From the NCBI RefSeq assembly GCF_000196115.1, contig NC_005027.1, positions 434,001 to 498,000 on the forward strand: a stretch of DNA of 64,000 nucleotides, written 5' to 3'. Source of the stretch: Rhodopirellula baltica SH 1 (GTDB taxonomy: Bacteria; Planctomycetota; Planctomycetia; Pirellulales; Pirellulaceae). The translations under genes were made by a program, and so were the position numbers. Positions 18,224 to 27,220 of this stretch are shown here, piece after piece (position 1 is the first letter of the stretch; the number at the start of each line of letters is the position of its first letter). Below the pieces are notes generated by a model. That model saw only the letters and a list, made by a program, of their open reading frames with translations. It was not told the origin of the DNA and did no database searches.

Positions 18224-19138
18224 ATGAAGATCACATTGGTCGGAACCGGACGAGTCGGATCGGCGATTGCTTTTGCATTGACAATCAATCCTCTGGCCAG
18301 CGAGTTGTTGTTGCTCAATCGCTCGCGAGAGAAGGCCGAAGGCGATGCGTTGGATCTGACGCATGCGGCGGCGCTCGTTGACAGCAATATCAAAATCTCC
18401 TCGGGTGAGATCGCGGATTCAAAAGACTCCGACGTGATCATTTTCACCGCGTCGGTTCCGTTTCGATACCCAAACCAAACGCGATTGGAGATGGGGATCG
18501 ACAACATGCCGATCCTGCGCGACTGGATGCCAGGTTTGGCGAAGGCGAGCCCCAACGCGATTGTTGTGATGGTCAGCAACCCGGTCGATGCGCTCGCGTA
18601 TGAAACGATCCGTTTGACCGGATTTGACCCCAAACGCGTGATTGGCACCGGCACTTTGGTTGACAGCATTCGCTACCGAGCTTTGTTGTCGACGGAACTG
18701 AAAATTCACGCGCAAGACATCCGGGCGTATATCCTGGGCGAACATGGTGACACGCAGTTCGCCGCTTCGTCGATTGCGATGACCGGCGGCGAACGATTTT
18801 ATCCCAGCGACACGTCACGGCGAATGTTCGAAGAAACCAAAGCGATGGGATACGAGGTGTTCCGTCTGAAAGGGCACACGTCGTATGGCATTGCGATGGC
18901 GACCATCACCATTCTGGATAGCATCGCGTATGACCTTCGCCACACAATGCCGGTCAGTGTGCTGGTTGATGGGTACTTGGGCGTCGAAGACGTTTGTCTT
19001 TCCCTGCCTGCGGTCATCGGCCGCGAAGGAGTCACTCGGATTCTGCATCCAACTTTGTCAGAAGACGAGGAGGCCGCGTTTCGCAACTCGGCCGAGGTCG
19101 TCAAGCAAACGTTGGTGGAGATGGAAGCCGGACAGTGA
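18224..19138 (+). CDS. Lactate/malate dehydrogenase family protein
   Basis: 304 residues, normal length for the family, with a strong ribosome binding site. The N-terminal Rossmann motif is GTGRVG (residues 7-12). Catalytic and substrate residues are present: Arg87 (QTR), Asn119 (VSNPVDA), Arg150 (VDSIR) and His174 in LGEHGD. The specificity position six residues before Arg87 is Arg81, which in this family favours oxaloacetate/malate over pyruvate/lactate (Gln). The usual NAD-binding Asp at the end of strand 2 is replaced by Asn32 followed by Arg-Ser-Arg, which could change cofactor preference. The reaction is NAD(P)-dependent 2-hydroxyacid oxidation in the cytoplasm; exact substrate uncertain. 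Confidence 0.88.
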   Translation: MKITLVGTGRVGSAIAFALTINPLASELLLLNRSREKAEGDALDLTHAAALVDSNIKISSGEIADSKDSDVIIFTASVPFRYPNQTRLEMGIDNMPILRDWMPGLAKASPNAIVVMVSNPVDALAYETIRLTGFDPKRVIGTGTLVDSIRYRALLSTELKIHAQDIRAYILGEHGDTQFAASSIAMTGGERFYPSDTSRRMFEETKAMGYEVFRLKGHTSYGIAMATITILDSIAYDLRHTMPVSVLVDGYLGVEDVCLSLPAVIGREGVTRILHPTLSEDEEAAFRNSAEVVKQTLVEMEAGQ

Positions 19139-19153
19139 GCCAGTCAGCCAAAA

Positions 19154-20224
19154 CTATTGAGCTTGCGAACGCGAGCCACCGGGGCCGCCCGAGATTGGCC
19201 GGTCGAATGGAAGTGGGCGAGCGGCGGTCGCGAATCCGCGTTTGTACAAATGCTCTTTCAGCATTCGAAATGCTGCAAAGCTTTCGGGATAGACCCAGAC
19301 CGTGATGGTCGTTTTGGATGGATCTCGCCCGGCCAATTCCACGTCCAGCAAACGGCTGGTTGTGAGCACTTGATCGATCGGTTGACCATGAGGTTCTTCC
19401 AGTGGTTCGATCACCATGCCGGCTAGTTGAACCCGGGTGCCCATGGAAGTCTTGCCGCCTTGAGAGACTCGGCCGGTTGATTTGTCCATCGCATAGTGTG
19501 CGACGTATCCTCGAATGGGACCGACAGCGGATGATGAACGTCCATCACGTGATCCACGAATGACGCGGCCGAAATCTTCTTTGATGGCTTTCAGGAGCGG
19601 CTCGATGGGCACGACTGACAATCGATCGCTCTTCAGTCGCAAATGAATTTCGTCGCCGAAAACGGTTTTGGCCATCGGTGTGGGCAAGTGTTCGACTGCG
19701 ACGACGGGTGACTCTTGGCTTTCGAGCCGTTCCTTGGTGCCGGCCAGAGTCGCCAACTCCGCGCTGACTTCACGCATTTCGCTGCCGAGTTTTGCGGCGC
19801 GCACTTTGTCCTGATCGAGTTGTTTTTGCTTCTGCTCCCAAGCTTCTTCGGCGAGCGTTAGCAGATCGAGCAATGCACCACGTTCACGTTTGGCTTGTTC
19901 CAATTCCATGTCGTAGCGTTTGACCATATTCTCCAGTCGCATTGATTCACGCTGTGCCGCGGCTGCTCGCATGGCTGTTTGTGCAAGCTCTGACAACTGT
20001 GAATCGGTGGCCAGCTTGGGTTCGGGCGTTGGCAGTCCCTCTGGTGAAACCAACTCGCCGGGTTTTTGAGCGATTTCGTCAGGCGATGTGAGCGCACGGG
20101 TGATGCGTTGCGTTTGCGTTCCGAGAACCACCACCAGGATGATGAGGATCCCAACGAGGTTGGCGACGATGTCCAAAAAGGCATCGTGTCCAAGTTCTAG
20201 CGTCGTGCGTCGGCGTCGACTCAT
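19154..20224 (-). CDS. Membrane-anchored protein with ExbD/MotB-like N-terminus (third gene of ExbB-like operon)
   Basis: 356 residues. Basic start (MSRRRRTTLELGHDAF), then one transmembrane helix (DIVANLVGILIILVVVLG, about 18-36) placed as in ExbD/TolR/MotB proteins, with an Asp at its beginning. A charged coiled coil follows (about 75-165), and then a globular periplasmic domain without a clear OmpA motif. It overlaps the upstream gene by four bases (ATGA type) and converges on the dehydrogenase gene with a 15-base gap. Likely part of a proton-driven membrane complex with the two genes upstream. Confidence 0.75.
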   Translation of the reverse strand: MSRRRRTTLELGHDAFLDIVANLVGILIILVVVLGTQTQRITRALTSPDEIAQKPGELVSPEGLPTPEPKLATDSQLSELAQTAMRAAAAQRESMRLENMVKRYDMELEQAKRERGALLDLLTLAEEAWEQKQKQLDQDKVRAAKLGSEMREVSAELATLAGTKERLESQESPVVAVEHLPTPMAKTVFGDEIHLRLKSDRLSVVPIEPLLKAIKEDFGRVIRGSRDGRSSSAVGPIRGYVAHYAMDKSTGRVSQGGKTSMGTRVQLAGMVIEPLEEPHGQPIDQVLTTSRLLDVELAGRDPSKTTITVWVYPESFAAFRMLKEHLYKRGFATAARPLPFDRPISGGPGGSRSQAQ

Positions 20225-22329
20225 CGAATCCTCCTCGTGATTTCCACACCGCTGCCGTTCATCAACGTTTGCAATTCATGAAAGCGTTGATCAGCGTGTG
20301 GTGCGACGAGCACATCTAGCCGAGGTTGCCAGCGGCCTCCGGGAAGCGTGGCTCCCCAGCCGTCCACTCGATCACGCACGGCGGTGGCCAATTCCATGGT
20401 TGCGTTGTAGATCGAATTGTTTTCAAAAGGGAACGTCTCAACAACGACGTTGTTTTGAACCAACTCGTATCGGTCGTGATGACAAACCATCGCGATCGGA
20501 CGGACCACTTGGGTGCCATTGATGCCAGCCATCGAACGCGGCAGCGCCCAATCTCGGCCCTCGCGACGCACCGTCTTGGTTGGCTGTTGTGGAGCCTGCA
20601 TGTTGGTGCTCGGCGGTGGTTGATTGGCCGAGTCGGGTGCTTGGCTTGACGACGGTGGAGCGGCCGACGATTGAGAGACTGAGGCGGAAGCAGATTGGCC
20701 ACCGCTGGCCTGCTGCATGCCAGCAATTTGTTCACCGTTGACCTTGGAGCTGGCACCACGAAAGTTTGGGTCGGTTTGGTCGGCATCCGACTCGCCGTCC
20801 GTTCCATCGGCTGATGGATCGTTCATCCAATTTGAGTTTGCCGAGGGAGTCTGGTTGGTGTCACTTTGTGAATCAGCAAGCAACGGATTGTCTTTTTGTG
20901 CCAAGTAGTCATTCAAAGCTTCGGACCGTGTTTCAACCGCCCCGAAACTGGATTGGCTGGAACCTGGAATGGGTTCGGCCAGTCCGCCGGCTGGAAGCGG
21001 AGGCCCCATGTCACGCGATGGCATGAAACCGTTCGCCCGTGCTTGGCGATCGAGTGAGCGAGCTGACAAAACGGGCAGCGGTTTTTCGGCGGGTTGCATC
21101 GGCGAGCCCGTTGCACCGCCTAGCTGAGACGTGGCACCACCGGCTTGCCCGGTATAGGGATTGTCGGTGGGACCGCCGTTGTTGCCGGTTCCGCCGCTGG
21201 CTAGCGTTTCGCTTGATGGTTTCGCACTGAATGCGTCTGCATTGGCGAAGCCGTTGCCGGATGGAAGCGAAGCGGCACCGCCCAACATGGTGCCGCCCAT
21301 GTTCCGCGTTCCGCTTCCGTTGCCGCCGGCACCACCGCGGGCGTCGCCGATATATTGCTGGATGTTGCGGCTGGCTGCTTCGTGAACCGCCAATTCCATC
21401 TTGGGTTTCAAGACCCGGTCCGGTTTCGGAAATGCGAGGTCGACCTCCGCGGGGACCAACTCGTATCCATATTGGTCATCCCAATCTTGCATTGCCGCAC
21501 GAGCGGTCACGAACGTTTCGATGCCGTCGGGACGGACGATCAACAATGGGTAGGGCGGAGCGCCATCGCCGTAGTTTTGAACTGCGTGTTGTCGAAAGAC
21601 TCGAAGGGCAGCATCGAGCGGGTTCCGACTAGGAGATCCGGATTGAACGCCGGCGAGCAATTGCGTGTGAGTGATGCGTGTGTCCTCCGGCCAAATCGTC
21701 ACGCCGTTCTCAGTGCATTCGACATACACGGGGCGACGAGCCGTTCCGTTGGGACCGCGGTGAGGGACAATGACCACGCGGGGTTTGTCGCCTGATTTGA
21801 CTTCTTCCAATTCCGCGATTTCGCGACGCAACGTTTCCATCTCTTCACGCATCATCACGATGGCTTGCTCGTCGATCTTGGTTGCGTCTTCAGGAGCGAT
21901 CGCTGCGTCCACTTCGTCGCTGAGTTGCTTCAACCGATCTCGCAACTTCTTTGTGGCGGTTTGGACTAGGGTCAGCTCATCGCGGCGACATTCCACTTTG
22001 CTGGTTTGCTTTTCCCGATGCAAAACCAATTGCTCAACGCGAAATTGTTCTTCTTCTAGCAACTGGATGGCGGACGCAGCAGTCATCGCCGGCGGCACGT
22101 CCGTGTCCACCAACGTATCGGCAGGGTTGTCGGTCGACGGTGCTTCGTCATCCGATGAATCGGGTGTCGGTGCAACCGCTTCGGAATGCTGAGCAACTTG
22201 CGGGACCGAAGTATCCTGAGCTTTCTCGGCCACGAGAGCCAGCAACAGGATCAAGGTACCCAGCGTGCAGACCAGCACCGCTAGAAACGGGAACAACGAG
22301 GGAGACAGCGAGGCGCGTCGCCGACTCAT
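20221..22329 (-). CDS. Large ExbD-like membrane-anchored protein (second gene of ExbB-like operon)
   Basis: 702 residues. Basic N-terminus and one transmembrane helix (LFPFLAVLVCTLGTLILLLA, about 12-31), a pattern common in planctomycete ExbD-like proteins. A coiled coil (about 90-185) follows, then a small folded domain, then a long Ser/Gly/Gln/Pro-rich low-complexity stretch (about 325-585). A C-terminal domain ends in MNGSGVEITRRIR. The four-base overlaps with both neighbours show strict operon organisation. Probably the stator-plug partner of the ExbB/TolQ-like channel, reaching into the periplasm. Confidence 0.75.
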   Translation of the reverse strand: MSRRRASLSPSLFPFLAVLVCTLGTLILLLALVAEKAQDTSVPQVAQHSEAVAPTPDSSDDEAPSTDNPADTLVDTDVPPAMTAASAIQLLEEEQFRVEQLVLHREKQTSKVECRRDELTLVQTATKKLRDRLKQLSDEVDAAIAPEDATKIDEQAIVMMREEMETLRREIAELEEVKSGDKPRVVIVPHRGPNGTARRPVYVECTENGVTIWPEDTRITHTQLLAGVQSGSPSRNPLDAALRVFRQHAVQNYGDGAPPYPLLIVRPDGIETFVTARAAMQDWDDQYGYELVPAEVDLAFPKPDRVLKPKMELAVHEAASRNIQQYIGDARGGAGGNGSGTRNMGGTMLGGAASLPSGNGFANADAFSAKPSSETLASGGTGNNGGPTDNPYTGQAGGATSQLGGATGSPMQPAEKPLPVLSARSLDRQARANGFMPSRDMGPPLPAGGLAEPIPGSSQSSFGAVETRSEALNDYLAQKDNPLLADSQSDTNQTPSANSNWMNDPSADGTDGESDADQTDPNFRGASSKVNGEQIAGMQQASGGQSASASVSQSSAAPPSSSQAPDSANQPPPSTNMQAPQQPTKTVRREGRDWALPRSMAGINGTQVVRPIAMVCHHDRYELVQNNVVVETFPFENNSIYNATMELATAVRDRVDGWGATLPGGRWQPRLDVLVAPHADQRFHELQTLMNGSGVEITRRIR

Positions 22330-23825
22330 GCCGCACGCCTTTTGCTGGTGGAGTCATCTCGACCACCGGTCGTTTTTGCGGCCGGCAATCGTTGCGACAA
22401 GGTATCAACGGCGCGAGCCAATGTTCGCATTGCTTCACCCATCACGGGATCCAGTTCAACGACCGGAGCCTCGGTCTGGTTTCGCATGCTTTGCTGAGCC
22501 GCCAGTTCCGTCATCGCTTCGGTGTGAGTCATCAATGTGCGGCGATGGGTTTGCACTTCGACGGCGGTCGTGTGCATCGCGTCGTTCCATGCTTTGGTTT
22601 GATCTTGCAGCGTTTGGCTGACGCCGCTGCCGATCATGTCCAATCGAGACACGGTCGCTTCGATGCGATCGGCGTGACTGGTCAGGGCCGGTTGCAACGA
22701 TGCTTGCATCAGTTTGCGGAACTGCTCGGAACCTTCATTGTGTTGGGTTCGCCATGACGCCTGAGCTTCTTCGATCGTCTCCCGCCACAGCTTTGCTTGT
22801 GTGGCCAATGATTCTTGCACGGCGACTCGAATGCCATCGCACAGTTGAGTGACCAAAGCGGTTTGGCTGTCCCCGGCATCGTCACTCGGCAGAGCTTCTG
22901 AAACCAAGTCGCGAACTCGTTGGTCAACGCTTGCCAGCAAACTCTGTTGGGACCGTTCAACAGGGAACTGCAAAAAGATCGCTAGCACCGACAACACCAA
23001 ACCCAAAGCGGTTGTGTCGAAGGCGACGTACAAACCGCTCTTCAATCGATCGACCGCTGCGGTTCCGTCGGTGAAGTCCAGCCCGCCGAGCGTTTGCGTG
23101 ATACCAATGACCGTGCCTAAGAAACCAAGCATCGGGATGGCCCACACGATGATGCGAATCAAGCCGAACGAATCGTGAGCCGCATCGGCGTCGCGTTCCG
23201 ACATCTCCCGCAAATCTTGTGGAAGGTCGCCGGTTCCGGTGCGATGTGATTGTCGTCCCAACACTTCGTTCAGGCGACGTACCAGCAGCGAGTTTCTTGT
23301 CGAGCTTGGAAGCGAACGCAACGATTTACGCCAGGTGCGAGCGATCGCGCCGGCATCGTTTTGTTGCAACCAACGTTGCGCGGGCGAATCTGATGTGGCA
23401 CCGGTCGCATGTGCCATCAGGTCTTCGTCGCGAAGCAATTCCAATTGGTGCCGATCGCGAGCGACTTGCACCGCACGGACAGCAAGAATCGCGATGGCGA
23501 CACAGAACAAAATTGCCGCGGCGACAGCGACCGGGTGACCAAGGAAGTACCGGTTCAGCGGACCCCAATTGACTCCGAAGACGACGCCGTAAAACACCGC
23601 CGACAAAACCAAACCCAAGCCGATCGGACCGACGGATGCGACGATCTTCGACAACATGGAAGGTGAATCGACCAGATCAGTTGGTTGATTCGCAGATGTC
23701 GATGCGGATGGCTCGCCGGTGCTGGCCGGGGTGGTGGCCTGCAATTTCGTCAATGGCTCGACGGGTTCTCCCCAATGATCGGCGGGGGAAACGGTGTCGT
23801 TGGCGTTGAAATCGTGAGGCTTCAT
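22326..23825 (-). CDS. MotA/TolQ/ExbB-type proton channel protein
   Basis: 499 residues. N-terminal polar region, then two hydrophobic helices (about 65-115). A cytoplasmic segment precedes the family core: a helix with AIPMLGFLGTVIGITQTLGG and, after a short loop, FDTTALGLVLSVLAIFLQFP. These correspond to the two proton-channel helices of ExbB/TolQ/MotA. The C-terminal 170 residues are long and helical, likely coiled coil. It is the first gene of a three-gene leftward operon with ExbD-like partners, so the complex probably couples proton flow to periplasmic work. TonB or flagellar identity is not indicated. Confidence 0.85.
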   Translation of the reverse strand: MKPHDFNANDTVSPADHWGEPVEPLTKLQATTPASTGEPSASTSANQPTDLVDSPSMLSKIVASVGPIGLGLVLSAVFYGVVFGVNWGPLNRYFLGHPVAVAAAILFCVAIAILAVRAVQVARDRHQLELLRDEDLMAHATGATSDSPAQRWLQQNDAGAIARTWRKSLRSLPSSTRNSLLVRRLNEVLGRQSHRTGTGDLPQDLREMSERDADAAHDSFGLIRIIVWAIPMLGFLGTVIGITQTLGGLDFTDGTAAVDRLKSGLYVAFDTTALGLVLSVLAIFLQFPVERSQQSLLASVDQRVRDLVSEALPSDDAGDSQTALVTQLCDGIRVAVQESLATQAKLWRETIEEAQASWRTQHNEGSEQFRKLMQASLQPALTSHADRIEATVSRLDMIGSGVSQTLQDQTKAWNDAMHTTAVEVQTHRRTLMTHTEAMTELAAQQSMRNQTEAPVVELDPVMGEAMRTLARAVDTLSQRLPAAKTTGGRDDSTSKRRAA

Positions 23826-24166
23826 CGGACTCCTTCCGGACGGAACGGCGATTCATGGCGCGGAAAGGCACAGCCGATCGCACACGCCACATCGCTAGGA
23901 TCGACCGTTACAACCGGCGGACTTCATCTAATCCGCACTTTTTGACATTCGGTTGTGACGACGGCCGGATCGAAGCGGAACTGCTTGTGGTGAACCGCAG
24001 AGAGTAGGCGGATGGAAGCCTCGCCAGGAAGATCGATCTGGGGTTGCGGCGGAGCGATCTGGACCGGGACCGAGCTGCTCATCTAGAGTGACGGAGTCGA
24101 TCGTCATGATCTTGGCCAATGCCTCGGCGATTCGCTTGTTTTCGTCTTTTTTCCGGAGAAATCACC
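23826..24166. other. Divergent intergenic region
   Basis: The ExbB-like operon runs left and the next gene runs right from this region, so two promoters are expected. No additional gene or structured RNA is supported. Confidence 0.5.
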
Positions 24167-24598
24167 ATGCGTACGAACCTGGTCGCCTCAATGGTTTGCG
24201 TTGGATTCGGCGTGTTGATCGGGCTATGCCTGTCTTTGGATTCGGCCGATCACGTTTTTGCACAAGACTCACCCGCCATCCGCCAACCAGAATCGCTGGC
24301 GGGCGTCCCGCATTCACTCGACGGTACCCCCACGCTGATACAGGCTCGACCGGGCCGAGACGTGGGGGCATCAGGCGAAATAATCGGATTTTCCCATGTG
24401 GATGAGTCAGGAACGCAAGTAATTAGTTTGGTAAACACAGGAAAACTGTGGATGGCTGTGTATCATGTGGGTCCCGATGGCGAGATCCGACTGGTGAGCA
24501 GCCGCGCTATCGATGCCGATTTTTCATTGGAACTCAACGCGACGGCGCCATTGCCCGACGACATTCGTCGAATGCAAGGGAAGACGAAGCCACGTTGA
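24167..24598 (+). CDS. Hypothetical secreted protein
   Basis: About 143 residues from ATG 24167, with CCGGAG (24152-24157) nine bases upstream. A signal peptide is clear (MRTNLVASMVCVGFGVLIGL, cleavage near VFA-QD). The mature region is short and beta-rich, ending in a basic tail (GKTKPR). A longer frame from 24119 exists but lacks a ribosome binding site. No family is recognised. Confidence 0.6.
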   Translation: MRTNLVASMVCVGFGVLIGLCLSLDSADHVFAQDSPAIRQPESLAGVPHSLDGTPTLIQARPGRDVGASGEIIGFSHVDESGTQVISLVNTGKLWMAVYHVGPDGEIRLVSSRAIDADFSLELNATAPLPDDIRRMQGKTKPR

Positions 24599-24730
24599 GG
24601 CGGCAATTCTGCATCTGAACGGCCCGTTTCTGTTGGCGATTCGCCGGAACGGTCATTAAGATGGGGATGGCAGGGAAGCTACATCATAACGACACCTTCT
24701 GACGCCCTCTATCCTTATCTCAGCGTTGCC

Positions 24731-26359
24731 ATGGCCTCTTATTTGTCTCTCGAAGACGCCGCCAAACAACTCGGAATTCCCGCCGACAAACTGATTGATC
24801 TTCGCAGCCAAGGTCAGGTCCGGGGTTTTCGTGATGGTTCCAGCTGGAAGTTTCCTGAGGCAGAGATCGAGCGTCTAAAAGACGAACTTCCAAATATGTC
24901 CGGATTGGGTTCCGGAATTTTGGCTGCCGATGGCGGTGGATCAAAAATCGGATCCGTGATCGGCGGCGATAATCCGGCCAGCGACGACAGCGGTTTGGAT
25001 TTGGATATTGATTCGCTCACTGGCGGCAGCGACGTCAACCTCATCGCCAGCGACTCCGGTGACGGCAGCGACGTGACGATCGTTCCCGGTGCGAAAGCGG
25101 ACAGCGACGCACCGCTGAAGATTGACCTGGATGACCTCAATCTTTCGGGATCGGCAATCTCACACGACAGTGGCGATTTGGAATTGGAATCACCCACGCC
25201 GGGCCCACAATCGAACAGCGACAGCGACGAGTTCAATCTCGGAAGCTCCTTGGGCTTGGACAGCGATTCAGATGACCTGACGCTGGAACCAGTCAAAGGG
25301 ACCGCGCCCGTCGAAGGTGCCAAAAGCCAATCGGATTTGTCCGGTTTGGGCGGAGAAGACAGCGACGGCCAATTGGATTTGGGCGATATCAGCTCGGACG
25401 AGCAAGCCAGCAGCCTGGAATTGATGGGCGATCTGGATCTGGACAGCAGTCCATCAGCGATTGAATCAAAGAGTCACGCGGGCAGCGATGTGCTGAGTGA
25501 ACTCGATTTGTTGGCCGGTGACGCGGCGGGAAGCGGATTGCTTTCCGGAAGTGGTGACTTGCTGGGCAGTTCATTGATGTCGGCTGAATCTGGCGGCTCA
25601 TCCGGAGTGGATGATGCACTGGCCGACGATGACGACTTGATCATTGCGGACGATGACGACGACTTGGTGGTCAGCGGTGCGGGAAGCGATATCTCAATCG
25701 CCGGAGACAGCGGTATCAACTTGATGAGCCCGTCCGACAGTGGCCTTTCCCTGGAAAGTGAGCCTCTGGATTTGGCAGGCAGCAGCATCTCCGCCCTCGA
25801 CTTGGGTGCAGAGCTAAACGAAGGTTCGGGCACCGGAAGCGGTCACGATGGGAGTGGCTTGGTTCCCGCCAGTGAAATGGGATCGGGAATCGATTTCAAA
25901 GGTGACGATGAATTCCAATTGTCCGCTTCGGGAATTCAGATCGATGGCAACGAAGAAAGTGCCTCTCAAGTGATCGAAGTTGTCGATTCGGAATCGGTCG
26001 ACATCGAAGAAGTTGATTTCGACGGTGCCGACCAGGTGGACGCCTTCGATGAAGCTGGCGACAGCGGTTTCGCAATGGATGATGACGTTGCGGAAGTCGA
26101 TGCACTGGACGATCCAATGGACGGCGACGGTTTGATCGACGAAAACGCGGCGGTCGCTTCGGCGGGGGCTGGTGTTCGAGGCGGTTACGAGGTTCCGTTC
26201 ACCCTGCTGCAAACGATCGGATTGCTACTGATCCTCAGCGTGATGAGTTTGGGCGGCATGTTGATGACCGACTTGGTTCGCAACATGTGGAGCTACGCCG
26301 AGCCTTCCGCTCCCGTCAGTGCACTGACCGACATGCTGATCAGCGTCGCCGGTTGGTGA
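24731..26359 (+). CDS. HTH-domain protein with acidic Ser/Asp/Gly repeat region and C-terminal membrane helix
   Basis: 542 residues. The first 60 form a MerR/excisionase-like helix-turn-helix (SLEDAAKQLGIPADKLIDLR then SQGQVRGFRDGSSWKFPEAE). The next 400 residues are extremely acidic and rich in Ser, Asp, Gly and Leu, with recurring SDSG, DLDLD and GSG strings. Near the C-terminus is one long hydrophobic segment (FTLLQTIGLLLILSVMSLGGMLM, about 490-513). A DNA-binding head tethered to the membrane through a long acidic linker is an unusual architecture; the HTH may instead bind a partner protein. Transcribed alone. Function not known. Confidence 0.75.
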   Translation: MASYLSLEDAAKQLGIPADKLIDLRSQGQVRGFRDGSSWKFPEAEIERLKDELPNMSGLGSGILAADGGGSKIGSVIGGDNPASDDSGLDLDIDSLTGGSDVNLIASDSGDGSDVTIVPGAKADSDAPLKIDLDDLNLSGSAISHDSGDLELESPTPGPQSNSDSDEFNLGSSLGLDSDSDDLTLEPVKGTAPVEGAKSQSDLSGLGGEDSDGQLDLGDISSDEQASSLELMGDLDLDSSPSAIESKSHAGSDVLSELDLLAGDAAGSGLLSGSGDLLGSSLMSAESGGSSGVDDALADDDDLIIADDDDDLVVSGAGSDISIAGDSGINLMSPSDSGLSLESEPLDLAGSSISALDLGAELNEGSGTGSGHDGSGLVPASEMGSGIDFKGDDEFQLSASGIQIDGNEESASQVIEVVDSESVDIEEVDFDGADQVDAFDEAGDSGFAMDDDVAEVDALDDPMDGDGLIDENAAVASAGAGVRGGYEVPFTLLQTIGLLLILSVMSLGGMLMTDLVRNMWSYAEPSAPVSALTDMLISVAGW

Positions 26360-26892
26360 TAGTGATCTCATAGCGGCAGTTGGTTTCTTACCGGCTGCCC
26401 CTCTTGGCCGGCGATGAAACTCGCATTCTCAGCAAGTCGGCTGGTAATCGGGAAGGCGGATCGCCGCGCGATCACCTGATGGGCGGACGCTGCTTTCAAA
26501 GCGACACGCTCCATTCAATTGTTGCAGAAATTTCGCGTAGGTGATCCACGTCAATTTGTTGCATCCGCGAAAACCATCACCCGAAGCCTGAGACGGTTCA
26601 GATCCCGGGTCCTGGGTAGCGTTCTGTAACAAATCGCCGTTTGTGTCGTGCATGGCACGCTCAGTCGACGCCCTGATGGTGGGGAAATATTTCTTAGGGA
26701 AATCGTTTTGATGGCGAATTATTTGCCGCAATCGGGGTCCCAGGCGAATAATTTACGGTGAACGAGGGCACCGCACCTGGTATGTTATGGATGACTGGTG
26801 CGCGTTCTGGTTTGCCATGACGCGTTCTAGAGAGATGGAGTTAATTTTTGCGACATGATCGCTGTCCCTATCCGGTAAGGATTTACCCACCG
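26360..26892. other. Intergenic region, no gene supported
   Basis: A 100-residue frame on the minus strand (26429-26731) has no start context or recognisable family and is not called. The right end should hold the promoter of the small lipoprotein. Confidence 0.45.
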
Positions 26893-27063
26893 ATGAAGCA
26901 CTTGTTTTCGCTCACTCTTTTGTTTGCATGCCTCACCCTCGCGTTTTCTGGTTGCGACAAGGCGGAAGTCGTTGAACCGACCGCGGCTGAGGAACCTGTC
27001 GAGCTGACTCCTGAGGAGCAAGCCGAATATGACAAAGAGATGGCCCAACAAATGGGGAACTAG
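26893..27063 (+). CDS. Small lipoprotein
   Basis: 56 residues from ATG 26893 (MKHLFSLTLLFACLTLAFSG then Cys). The signal peptide ends in a lipobox LAFSGC, so the mature N-terminal cysteine at about residue 21 should be lipidated. The mature part is only about 36 residues, very acidic (EEPVELTPEEQAEYDKEM). Small planctomycete lipoproteins of this type often precede DUF1559 genes, as here. Function unknown. Confidence 0.7.
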   Translation: MKHLFSLTLLFACLTLAFSGCDKAEVVEPTAAEEPVELTPEEQAEYDKEMAQQMGN

Positions 27064-27220
27064 TCGCTGATCATGGCGTCGGCGTTCATCGATCGTTTTA
27101 TTTATTGATCATTGCGTTTCGGTTCTTCGAACCGAGACGCTTAGAGCCGCCCAGCGTCGTTCCTTGTCACTCTTCAATACTTTTTTGTTGTTTTCTTGTT
27201 CCGAATCGGAGACTTGTTTT

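Noticed and set aside
19154..23825. Zorya-like anti-phage system (MotA-type channel plus partner)
   Set aside because: The channel gene is there, but no OmpA/MotB peptidoglycan domain, helicase or nuclease gene is adjacent; planctomycete ExbB/ExbD-type operon fits better.
26429..26731. 100-residue minus-strand frame in an intergenic region
   Set aside because: No start context or recognisable motif; cannot be told from a chance frame.
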